Part shown: positions 56,106 through 64,000 of the stretch, in pieces
Position numbering within the stretch: the first letter of the stretch is position 1
Layout: each line of letters begins with the position of its first letter
NCBI GenBank assembly: GCA_937898545.1
Contig: CALEJV010000005.1
Span: 186,001 to 250,000 of the forward strand
Direction of reading: 5' to 3'
From: an uncultured Candidatus Saccharibacteria bacterium
Lineage (GTDB): Bacteria; Patescibacteriota; Saccharimonadia; Saccharimonadales; Saccharimonadaceae
DNA length: 64,000 nucleotides
Notes under the pieces: model-generated
Databases searched by the model: none
Seen by the model: only the letters and a program-made list of their open reading frames with translations
What the model was told of the DNA's origin: nothing
Position numbers and translations under genes: made by a program

Positions 56106-57545
56106 ATGAAGAAATATTGGGCATTATTCGAATCATTTATTGCACGGCCAGAGCGGGTCTTTCTTTCGCTGTGTTTGTTGTTTGGCTTATTGTCGGCGTT
56201 TTTTGTGCCGCAGCTGTCGGTGAGTGATGAGAATATGCACTACTTGCGGGCGTATGCACTGGCAGATGGCCGCTTAGAATCCAAGCGCTGCACCTACCCA
56301 GCGGACGTTAATGGCCGGGCATCATCGGTGTATCATGGCAATATTAGTGCTGATTATTCGCGCCCTATCAACCGCTCAGATCTCAAGACAACAAGCAAAT
56401 GCAACAGTGCTGTGGGCTACGCACCAATTATGCATGCGCCGCAAACGCTTGGTATTTTTATTGCTAATCTCTTCAATGGGTCGACGGGCTTGACGATTCT
56501 CTTTGGGCGGATTGCAAACTTACTGTTCTATGCGCTCAGTGTATTTTTCATTATCAAGTGGGTGCGGATTGGCAAGTGGGTCTTTGCAGTGGTGGGGCTG
56601 CTACCACTGATGGTTCATCTCGCTGCCTCGCTCTCGAGCGACGTCATGACGAACGTGGCGATATTCCTCATTACCGCCATGACTCTCAACCTCTACACCC
56701 AAGAGACGCCGATCCGCCGCAAGCAAGTTGCTAGCCTCTTAGCTATAGCGGCGCTGCTGGCATTGACCAAGGCAGTTAATGGTTTGCTGCTCTTCCCGCT
56801 TCTGTTTTTGCCAAGGCGGATCTTCGTCTCAAACAGCGAGCTTACAAAATTGCCATCACTACTCAAGAAGCTCCCCTTCAACCTGCACAAGTGGGCGCTG
56901 ATCGCGGGCGCTGGCATTGTATCGCTGGCGGCACTGCTCATCTGGCAAAAGATCTATGATGGTGCGCTTCTTTCATCTGGCGCGGCAGATAATCCGCTGC
57001 ATCACAACCCACTTGGCTTTATCCGCATCCTCTTTAATACCTATATCAATCCAAACATTGGCTACACCGACATCGTGGTACGTGGGAGTGTGGGTGACTT
57101 CTCAAGCTTCAAATATCACCTGCCGCTCTTTGTTTTGATTCCACTCTTTCTACTGGTCTTTCTTGCACTCATCAAGCGTGATAAGACTGAGGAGCAAGCA
57201 CTAGCACCAGCCGCTGGTCGATTAGCCGTGGCCAACCTTACCACTGTTGCCGTCTTCATTGCGGCAGTTTCGTACGCTATGTACACCGCCTGGGCGCTGC
57301 TCCCGATTCGCTTTGGTGCTGGTGCATACTATGCCGATGGAGTGCAGGGGCGTTACTTTACGGCACTACTCGTGCTCCTCATCCCCTGTGGAGTGTGGCT
57401 ACGCAAGTATGTTTGGTTCCATACTGCCTCGGCTAAGGTGTTTCACGCCCTTATATTCTTTGGCTGCGGGGCAATTTTGCTATACTATACCTTTGGCACC
57501 TATTGGGCCTATCACGCGCCGATACCGGTACCACCAGTGGCATAA
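56106..57545 (+). CDS. DUF2142 membrane protein (GT-C-like)
   Basis: About 479 residues with roughly ten to twelve hydrophobic helices. After the first helix it has FVPQLSVSDENMHYLRAYALADGRL, the DUF2142 signature in the first outer loop with acidic and His residues, like lipid-linked GT-C transferases. A later loop contains YADGVQGRYFTALL. It probably transfers sugar from a lipid carrier outside the membrane. The ATG at 56106 is used rather than an upstream in-frame start. Confidence 0.82.
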   Translation: MKKYWALFESFIARPERVFLSLCLLFGLLSAFFVPQLSVSDENMHYLRAYALADGRLESKRCTYPADVNGRASSVYHGNISADYSRPINRSDLKTTSKCNSAVGYAPIMHAPQTLGIFIANLFNGSTGLTILFGRIANLLFYALSVFFIIKWVRIGKWVFAVVGLLPLMVHLAASLSSDVMTNVAIFLITAMTLNLYTQETPIRRKQVASLLAIAALLALTKAVNGLLLFPLLFLPRRIFVSNSELTKLPSLLKKLPFNLHKWALIAGAGIVSLAALLIWQKIYDGALLSSGAADNPLHHNPLGFIRILFNTYINPNIGYTDIVVRGSVGDFSSFKYHLPLFVLIPLFLLVFLALIKRDKTEEQALAPAAGRLAVANLTTVAVFIAAVSYAMYTAWALLPIRFGAGAYYADGVQGRYFTALLVLLIPCGVWLRKYVWFHTASAKVFHALIFFGCGAILLYYTFGTYWAYHAPIPVPPVA

Positions 57546-57779
57546 AAAGATCTACCTCGACATATCTTCGTTTCTTAGTTTGCACTTCATCTCATGAGTG
57601 CGTATAAAGAACTGTTACTATCTTGCTTCCACACCAGAGATTTTGTTCTTGAAAATATCGACCCTGTCACACTACAGAAAATACACAATTATGCAAGGGG
57701 CTTCAAAAATTCTTTTTTCACCTTCCCCTTTCATTACGCTTATGCTATAGTGACATGGAACACTAATAGCACAAGCATT

Positions 57780-58355
57780 ATGAAATTATTACGTACTCTA
57801 TCCAAAAAACGTCTCACGCTCATCATTAGTATTGGCCTTGCACTCGTCGTCGCTGGTGGTTATGGTGCCTATATCGCAACGCGTCCTGCTCCACTGCCAA
57901 CCCTGTCGGATGAGCCAACACCAGCCCAAAAACAAACACAGCACAAGACCGATGCCACCACGAAAGAATCATTTTTAGACAATAACACAGACCATAATAC
58001 GACCAATACCAAAGATACTTCGCAGCAGCGCACCACCCAGGCTCAGCCCGCGCCAGTTCCAACGTCAGTGAAGCATATTGAGCTCTCTGCTGAGCAGTCA
58101 GGCGAGACGGTCGTCGTGACTACTAAGCTGAGAGAACAAGGCTTTTCCTCCGGTCAGTGTGTGCTGACGGTCACCAGTGGCGGGCAGCGCTCCGAGCAGC
58201 ACGCCGCCATCATCTACCAGCCAGAATACTCCACCTGTGCTGGCTTCTCTGTGCCCGCCCGATCATTACCCAAAGGTACGTGGCATATCTCTCTCGCTGT
58301 CACGCCGCTTAATGGCAAGACACTCACGAAGACACTTGATAAGGAGATTCGCTAG
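57780..58355 (+). CDS. Secreted or anchored protein, unknown function
   Basis: About 191 residues. One hydrophobic segment (LTLIISIGLALVVAGGYGAYI) is followed by a Thr/Gln/Asp-rich linker. A C-terminal domain of about 85 residues with a Cys pair (GQCVLTVTSGG ... YSTCAGFSVPA) looks like an Ig-like beta sandwich. The frame opens much earlier, but the ATG at 57780 starts the basic-hydrophobic leader. Its stop is followed directly by the start of the hydrophobic-W gene, so the two are one unit. No known family. Confidence 0.65.
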   Translation: MKLLRTLSKKRLTLIISIGLALVVAGGYGAYIATRPAPLPTLSDEPTPAQKQTQHKTDATTKESFLDNNTDHNTTNTKDTSQQRTTQAQPAPVPTSVKHIELSAEQSGETVVVTTKLREQGFSSGQCVLTVTSGGQRSEQHAAIIYQPEYSTCAGFSVPARSLPKGTWHISLAVTPLNGKTLTKTLDKEIR

Positions 58356-60662
58356 ATGATGGCTCAGTCATACTTCACTAGTCACTCCTTTTTGGCACGC
58401 TGGCGGTATATCCTGGCAGGTGTGTTGTGTGTGAGTTTATTTGCTGCGACTATCTTATCCCGCCCAGCCCAAGCAGTGACGGCGGCTGATTGGCGAGCAG
58501 GCAATATCGTTGATGATTTGCTCTTTACTAATAGCGAAGATATGTCAGTGGCAGATATTCAGGCGTTTCTCAACAGCCTCAACCCACAATGCGACACCTA
58601 TGGCCGGCAACCCGCTACTGAACACGGCCGGCGCGATATCAGCCGAGCACAGTATGCCGCCGCTCGAGGTTGGCATGGGCCACCATATGTCTGCCTCAAG
58701 GACTATTATGAAGTGCCTAAATACACACCAGGTAATTACATCCCTGCCAATAACTTCGGTGGAGCGATCCCGGCTGGAGCGGTCAGCGCTGCGCAGATTA
58801 TCTATGATGCTGCCAAGCAGAATAATCTTAATCCCAAAGTCCTGCTGGTGAAGATCGCCACCGAGTCGGCTGGCCCGCTCACTTCTGACACTTGGCCCCT
58901 CCAAAACCAATACACCTATGCCATGGGCTCACACTGCCCCGATAGCGGCCCAGGTGGCAGTGCCAATTGCGATCGCAATTATGCTGGCTTCTCGATGCAA
59001 GTTGCCTCAGGAGCACAGCTCATCCGCTGGTATCTGGATAGCATGCAGCAACCGTGGTGGTCGTACAAAAAGCCGTTTGCGACCAATCGCATCCTGTGGA
59101 ATGTGGTGCAGCGAGGCTGCGGCGCTGGCGATGTGTATATCGAGAGCAAGGCCACAGCGGCACTCTACACCTACACACCCTACCAACCCAATCAAGCAGC
59201 CCTGGCCAATATGTATGGCTTAGGCGATCATTGCAGCGCCTATGGCAACCGCAACTTTTGGCGCGTGTGGAATGACTGGTTTGGCTCGACCCAGCATAGT
59301 CGGCCACTGATTAGCTTCCGATCACACAGCAGCTACATCGGCTGGACGGGGGTAATTCATAACCGTGGCATTACGGGTATCACCGGCCAAAGCAAGGCAA
59401 TGCAAGCTCTCACGATCGATGGTGAGGTAAGTTATACTTCATACAGCAACGAGCGCGGTTGGCAACCCACTGTGCAGGGTAGTATGCAATCGGGCACAAC
59501 AGGGCTTGGCCGGCCAATCACTGCCGTCAAGATCCAGCCAACTGGTACTCTCGCCCAGGCGTACGACATCTACTATCGCGCCCACGTGAGCTACATTGGC
59601 TGGATGGGTTGGGCTAAGAATGGTGAAGTAGCTGGTGTAACTGGCGGAGCTAACAACGCTATCGAAGCGGTCGAAATAAAGCTGGTACGCAAAGGAACAC
59701 CCGCGCCTGAATCATCCGGGGTAGCGTATAAAAATATCGCGGCACATGGCGATCCATCACCCCTCAAGCTCTCACTCAGCTCACACGTGGGCATGGTGGG
59801 CTGGCAGCCAGAAGTGCGCGATGAGATGATGAGCGGCACCACTGGCCAAAGCCGCCGCATCGAAGCCATCAAAGCATCGCTCCACAACACAACGGGCCTG
59901 CCAGGCAACATCCAATATTCATCACACGTTAGCTACGTCGGCTGGCAAGATTGGAAGCAAGCGGGCGACGTATCCGGCACCACAGGGCAGTTCCGCTCCA
60001 TTGAGGCAGTCCGCTTCTTACTCACTGGCAAACTTGCCACTGCATACGACATCTGGTACCGAGGTTACTCGCAATACGTCGGCTGGATGGGTTGGGCCAA
60101 GAATGGCCAACCAGCTGGTTCAACTGGTGCCTACCGACAGCTCGAAGCACTAGAGGTGCGCCTTGTGCCGAAGCATACACTCAGCTTGCCCGGCGGTGCC
60201 TTTTATAACCCAACCAATACTGCTGTGCCCGATCTCTACCAACTGAGCTACGCTGCCCACGTAGGCTACATCGGCTGGATGCCCGATGTATCGCACCCTA
60301 TCATGGCTGGCACTACTGGAAAATCACGCTACCTCGAGGCAATCCGCCTTGGCAAAGCCGTATCGCTGCGCGATGGTTCACCCATTACCGTCCAGTGCGA
60401 AGCAAAAACTGCTGGCCAGTGGCTCCCATCAGTCACTCTCTCATCATCACAGCCTTGTGGCACGACTGGTCAGAGCAAAGCGCTCGAAGCCCTCAAGCTT
60501 AGCCTCAGTCCCGCCGACGCCGCTCGCTACGATATTTATTACAACACTCACCTCTCCTGGGTAGGTTGGCAGGGCTGGAAAAAGAACGGCGAGGTTGCCG
60601 GCGACCGACCCGGTTCGCATATCGAAGCAGTGATGATGAAGCTGGTGGAGAAGAGTAACTAG
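58356..60662 (+). CDS. Secreted lysozyme-like protein with nine hydrophobic-W (ChW) repeats
   Basis: A 768-residue secreted protein. A signal peptide with likely cleavage after PAQA (residue 40) is followed by a domain at about 41-315. That domain resembles the lysozyme-like module of actinobacterial surface proteins (SAAQIIYDAAKQNNLNPKVL, then KIATESAG with a candidate catalytic Glu, and YAMGSHCPDS). From about 318 to the end come nine ChW-type repeats of about 45-50 residues (YxGWxxxxxxGxxxGTTGxxxxIEAI), alternating two subtypes. ChW repeats are thought to mediate surface attachment or host contact. Its ATG follows the previous stop with no gap. Confidence 0.82.
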   Translation: MMAQSYFTSHSFLARWRYILAGVLCVSLFAATILSRPAQAVTAADWRAGNIVDDLLFTNSEDMSVADIQAFLNSLNPQCDTYGRQPATEHGRRDISRAQYAAARGWHGPPYVCLKDYYEVPKYTPGNYIPANNFGGAIPAGAVSAAQIIYDAAKQNNLNPKVLLVKIATESAGPLTSDTWPLQNQYTYAMGSHCPDSGPGGSANCDRNYAGFSMQVASGAQLIRWYLDSMQQPWWSYKKPFATNRILWNVVQRGCGAGDVYIESKATAALYTYTPYQPNQAALANMYGLGDHCSAYGNRNFWRVWNDWFGSTQHSRPLISFRSHSSYIGWTGVIHNRGITGITGQSKAMQALTIDGEVSYTSYSNERGWQPTVQGSMQSGTTGLGRPITAVKIQPTGTLAQAYDIYYRAHVSYIGWMGWAKNGEVAGVTGGANNAIEAVEIKLVRKGTPAPESSGVAYKNIAAHGDPSPLKLSLSSHVGMVGWQPEVRDEMMSGTTGQSRRIEAIKASLHNTTGLPGNIQYSSHVSYVGWQDWKQAGDVSGTTGQFRSIEAVRFLLTGKLATAYDIWYRGYSQYVGWMGWAKNGQPAGSTGAYRQLEALEVRLVPKHTLSLPGGAFYNPTNTAVPDLYQLSYAAHVGYIGWMPDVSHPIMAGTTGKSRYLEAIRLGKAVSLRDGSPITVQCEAKTAGQWLPSVTLSSSQPCGTTGQSKALEALKLSLSPADAARYDIYYNTHLSWVGWQGWKKNGEVAGDRPGSHIEAVMMKLVEKSN

Positions 60663-60679
60663 TAACTACTAGATGTACA

Positions 60680-60713
60680 AAACAATCCTCCCACATCTGT
60701 GAGAGGATTGTTT
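60680..60713. terminator. Intrinsic terminator of the ChW gene
   Basis: A perfect 11-bp stem (60680-60690 with 60703-60713) and 12-nt loop between two convergent genes; it can serve both. Confidence 0.8.
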
Positions 60714-60739
60714 GTATATATCACAGCAAGGCAACAGCT

Positions 60740-62956
60740 TTACTCGTAAATCGCCGCCACTTTCTCCTCAATATTCTTCCATTGATAGTCGTTGGCTGTT
60801 TGGCGGCCACCAGCGATGAGTTTGTCACGCAGTGCTTTGTCTGCTACCAGGCGCTCCACCGCCGCGACACCAGCCGCTATATCACCCTGTTGGTAGAGGA
60901 GGCAGTTCTCACCATCCTTGAGGTATTCCACATTGCCACCATTGGGCACTACCACTGAGAGGCCACCAGTTGCCATCATCTCAAGTGGTGGGTAGGAGAA
61001 GCTCTCGAGGATGCTTGTTTTGATGAGAATGTCACAGCTAGCGTATACTTCGCCGACCTTCTCAGGCGCAATGCGATTGTAGAATGTATCGACGCGGTAC
61101 CAGTCCTTAGGCTCTTTGCGGTACGATAAGTATGAAATTTCATACTTCGCAGGGTCAAGTTGGTTGATAATACGGAAGGCTTCGTCGGTATTCTTGTACT
61201 CACTCTTGCTATCGCCCTCAACGAGGATTTTTATCTTGCGACCACTGTCAAAGTCGCGCTCACGGTATGGATAGTACTCGATATCGATGCCGTTCGAGAC
61301 ATACTTCGCATCCTTGCCAAACATATCTTTAAGCCACTTCTGGCACCAGAGCGACATTGTTACGTAGCGCACACCCGACTGGTCACAGTATGATGCGTTC
61401 GCCGCGAAGCGTGGGCCACCCGTGCCGGGGATATAAAAATCAGTCTCGAAGTTCTGAACAAAGTAGAGCCGATTGCGTACATTGGGGTGCTTTTTGATAA
61501 TCTCTACCGTCGACCACAGCGTCGCCACTTGTGTGTCAAAGAAGGCCTCTATCTTCGTCTTATGCGCTGTAATAACATTAAAACCTGGCAATTCAGAGCG
61601 GTATTGGTAGGTCTTTTTGGCCTGCTTAAGGGCATGCTTACTCACTGAATCGATCAGCGTTACATCCCAGCCCGCCTTGCGCAGAATATCGGCATGTTTG
61701 ACGGCAACGATCACCCCACCCGAGATATCCGTCGAAGGCAAGACAAAGCCAATATTGCGCGCCAAGCGCTCCCGTATAAACGATGCAAGCGTGTAGCCAG
61801 TGTAGACCGTCGAATAATCATTGGTGGCAATCTTGTGTGCATTTTCACCCAGCTGGGTGCGCAGTGCTTTGTTGGTAATAAGGCGATCGAGCGCTGTGTA
61901 CCAATCGTTATCCGCGCCAACCAAGAGGCCCGTCTCGCCGTCCTTGACCTGCTCGGCAAAGGCCCCTACCCGGCTCGCCACCGTTGGCACCTTGACGAGA
62001 CCGGCCTCGAGCCATTTGTTCTCAGACTTCGCCCGGTTAAAGATCGTATCGACCAGTGGTGCAAGAATAATATCGCAGTCCACCATCACCTTAGGTAGTT
62101 CACGCCAATCGACAAAGCCCGAGGTCATCACCCGCTCTTTATACGGCTCAAGTGCGGCCGGCACATCGAGAATCCCGGCTATCTTGAGGTGGAGCTGTGG
62201 ATATGCATCGAACAGCCGAATCAAGTCTGGGATGACTAGCTCGAAGTCCTCGTTGTGCGTAATACTCCCACTAAAGTACCCGATGATAATTCTGTCTACA
62301 TCCTTGGCAATCTTCCCTTCAGCCAAATCTTCCAGCGCAATATTAGACGTCTTGATCATCTCATCAGAGGCAGCATTACGGTTAATCAGGACATCACCAG
62401 TGGTGTACTTTTGCAGTTCATCACGCAGTTGCGTTGTAGTCGTCACAACGTGGTCGCAGAGCTTAAGCGTTTCACGCATACGGTTCACCCCATCGTCGTA
62501 GAGCTGCTTATCGGCCTGGTTCATCTGCTGGACGTATTTGATACCGTCGGTGTACGTTTGATCGATGACAAGATCGTCGATATCGAAGAAGCAGGTCTTG
62601 TTGAAGAACTTTGCTTGCTTGATAAACTCCCGTACTGTCTCCGTCACTGGGCAGCGGAAGAATACGAAGCCACGATAGTACTTGAGGTCATCCAGCGAGA
62701 GTCGATCATAAAACACACTCTCCACCGTTAACCCCTGCGACATCAACTGCTCCATTTGGTGTGCCACGCGGTAGCGCTCGGGATGCGGCAAGGTGCAACC
62801 GTTGATAAAGAGGATATCCTTGTAATACTTCTGTTTGCGCTCGGGGAATTTGCGATAGTAGGCATACTTCGTAGCACGCTTACCAAAGCCAATCATTCCA
62901 TCGTCTTTGATAATCTTCATGCTTTTCTTGGCGGCTTTGTGTACTTTACCGATCAT
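60740..62956 (-). CDS. Large glycosyltransferase with two GT-B (GT4-like) modules
   Basis: A 738-residue protein with two GT-B-like halves. Residues about 45-400 include FDIDDLVIDQTYTDGIKYV, IIGYFSGSITHNEDFELVIP and VKVPTVASRVGAFAEQVKDG. Residues about 405-738 include NIGFVLPSTDISGGVIVAVKH, KILVEGDSKSEYKNTDEAFR and ETSILESFSYPP-like KTSILESFSYPPLEMMATGG. Such tandem enzymes build rhamnan-type or teichoic-like chains. AGGAGG precedes the ATG, which overlaps the stop of the next glycosyltransferase gene as ATGA. Confidence 0.85.
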   Translation of the reverse strand: MIGKVHKAAKKSMKIIKDDGMIGFGKRATKYAYYRKFPERKQKYYKDILFINGCTLPHPERYRVAHQMEQLMSQGLTVESVFYDRLSLDDLKYYRGFVFFRCPVTETVREFIKQAKFFNKTCFFDIDDLVIDQTYTDGIKYVQQMNQADKQLYDDGVNRMRETLKLCDHVVTTTTQLRDELQKYTTGDVLINRNAASDEMIKTSNIALEDLAEGKIAKDVDRIIIGYFSGSITHNEDFELVIPDLIRLFDAYPQLHLKIAGILDVPAALEPYKERVMTSGFVDWRELPKVMVDCDIILAPLVDTIFNRAKSENKWLEAGLVKVPTVASRVGAFAEQVKDGETGLLVGADNDWYTALDRLITNKALRTQLGENAHKIATNDYSTVYTGYTLASFIRERLARNIGFVLPSTDISGGVIVAVKHADILRKAGWDVTLIDSVSKHALKQAKKTYQYRSELPGFNVITAHKTKIEAFFDTQVATLWSTVEIIKKHPNVRNRLYFVQNFETDFYIPGTGGPRFAANASYCDQSGVRYVTMSLWCQKWLKDMFGKDAKYVSNGIDIEYYPYRERDFDSGRKIKILVEGDSKSEYKNTDEAFRIINQLDPAKYEISYLSYRKEPKDWYRVDTFYNRIAPEKVGEVYASCDILIKTSILESFSYPPLEMMATGGLSVVVPNGGNVEYLKDGENCLLYQQGDIAAGVAAVERLVADKALRDKLIAGGRQTANDYQWKNIEEKVAAIYE

Positions 62957-64000
62957 ACGTCCTCCTCTGGCGTTACGTGCGGGTTATATAGTGTGTTGTA
63001 TCCTTTACCACAGAGTGCAGCAGTTATCTGAGCACTGGTAAGCGGTGTATCTGGCGCAAGAGCGGCAAGTTTGGTACGCGCCACTACCACTGTTGGTGCG
63101 TCGATAGTACCAAGATTATAGCGGGCTGTCAAGTAGATATGTTTGGTAAATGAGCGCCGACTGAGCTGCTGAAGCAGACCTACCACCGATGGCTGCAAAA
63201 TCGACGACAAATTTGCAATCACCTGCTGCTCATCGGCAATCCGTGGCGCCACCGCACCAATCATTGGGCGAGCGGCATCGGCAGCGAGGTGCTGCAGCGT
63301 GGCAGCAGGCAGTGCATTATACTGCGTCAGGCATATCATCTCGGCAGTGGTTGTCTCAAGCAACCGACCAACAGTGGTCGACTCATCAAACGACGCGGTG
63401 TCAGTGCTATATGCTTGGCCTAAGCTATAGCTCATCTGCCACTGAGCGCCATACTGCGGGTCACGCTCTACCTGAGTCTGCACCTGACGAGCGGCGCTAT
63501 CCGCCTCGAGAGCGCGGCGCTGCGCATCGATGACGTAAGGCTTAGCATCAAGGTCTTTCGCTGTAGAGGCTTGGTGAACACGCCAATAATAGAGGACCTG
63601 CGGTACATGGGCAATCTGCTCGGGCTGCAAAGCCCGTGTTAGGCGCAAGAACAGCTCCCAATCTTGCGTGCCATTATATGCTCCATCTTCACCGCCGACC
63701 TCTGTGAGTAACTGGCGCGACATGACGGCAAAGTGTGTAATGTAATTCACTGCGCGCAAAAAATCTTCGTTCCAGTCGGGCTTAAAGAACGGCTGATACG
63801 GCCGGCCATGTTCATCCATCTTCGTCTCATCGGTGTAGACAAACTGCGCGCCAGTACGGTCGATTGCGGCCGCGACCCACAGAAGTGCATCAGGGTGGAG
63901 CGTATCATCATGGTCAAGCAGCGCAATGTATTCACCCGTAGCCTGTGCGATGCCATAGTTGGTTGCACCAGCAATGTGACGGTTCTTATCCAAAAAGAAT
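62953..64000 (-). CDS. GT2-family glycosyltransferase (5' end outside the window)
   Basis: The frame stays open to the right edge, so only the C-terminal ~349 residues are seen. GATNYGIAQATGEYIALLDHDDTLHP carries the GT-A metal motif (DHDD). FVYTDETKMDEHGRPYQPFFKPDWNEDFL and GTQDWELFLR follow, as in rhamnosyl or O-antigen GT2 enzymes. The C-terminal ~150 residues, after YVIDAQRRALEA, are less conserved. Coupled to the tandem GT gene by ATGA. Confidence 0.88.
   Translation of the reverse strand, partial: FFLDKNRHIAGATNYGIAQATGEYIALLDHDDTLHPDALLWVAAAIDRTGAQFVYTDETKMDEHGRPYQPFFKPDWNEDFLRAVNYITHFAVMSRQLLTEVGGEDGAYNGTQDWELFLRLTRALQPEQIAHVPQVLYYWRVHQASTAKDLDAKPYVIDAQRRALEADSAARQVQTQVERDPQYGAQWQMSYSLGQAYSTDTASFDESTTVGRLLETTTAEMICLTQYNALPAATLQHLAADAARPMIGAVAPRIADEQQVIANLSSILQPSVVGLLQQLSRRSFTKHIYLTARYNLGTIDAPTVVVARTKLAALAPDTPLTSAQITAALCGKGYNTLYNPHVTPEEDV

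Noticed and set aside
59300..60660. Tandem DNA repeat array
   Set aside because: Explained by the nine ChW protein repeats, which have diverged at DNA level.

Overview
The window looks like a chromosomal segment of a small-genome bacterium of the Candidate Phyla Radiation (Patescibacteria), most likely Saccharibacteria. This is an inference from gene content: RecA/RecX/RuvABC, a short ComEC plus a pilin-like protein, CxxG-RNP Cys repeats and Cys-repeat tails on surface proteins, hydrophobic-W repeats, and almost no central biosynthesis. UGA is used as a stop (for example in the ATGA overlaps at 37918-37921 and 50886-50889), so the recoded Gracilibacteria/Absconditabacteria code does not apply. 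No phage, insertion sequence, rRNA or CRISPR was seen.

Layout. 0-12.4 kb holds recombination and repair genes (recA-2H phosphoesterase-recX-NUDIX; ruvB; ruvC; PBP1-ruvA) with small hydrolases. 12.4-17.7 kb holds a Cys-repeat surface protein, tRNA-Lys, comEC and yebC. 17.7-23.2 kb is a four-gene cassette of three ATP-grasp ligases, one fused to a retropepsin-like peptidase, plus a DUF1704 (QEGLA/MATCAP-like) metallopeptidase; most of it looks more AT-rich than its flanks. 23.4-35.5 kb holds dnaJ under a perfect CIRCE operator, radC, a permease operon, a three-domain RNA-repair enzyme, a PdaC-like deacetylase, an HD-DUF1152 fusion and an EEP phosphatase, followed by tRNA-Asn. 35.8-64 kb is mainly a cell-surface glycan region: beta-lactamase-fold protein, O-antigen ligase coupled to a LexA DNA-binding-domain-only protein, initiating sugar transferase, glycosyltransferases, glmS, galE, the rfb (dTDP-L-rhamnose) genes, two rfbD paralogues, a flippase, a DUF2142 protein, a large secreted hydrophobic-W protein and large glycosyltransferases running off the right edge.

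How it works together. glmS, galE and rfbABCD supply amino sugar, UDP-galactose and dTDP-rhamnose. The initiating transferase loads a lipid carrier, the GT2/GT4/GT8 enzymes extend the chain, the flippase exports it and the WaaL/Wzy-like protein polymerises or ligates it. PBP1, the deacetylase and the beta-lactamase-fold protein act on the wall.

A pattern runs through the whole window. At first genes of transcription units a -10 box (TANNNT-like) sits a fixed distance, most often exactly 6 nt, before the start codon with no Shine-Dalgarno, which implies leaderless mRNAs. Internal operon genes instead carry AGGAG-type sites or ATGA/TAATG overlaps. This rule was used to correct many start codons.
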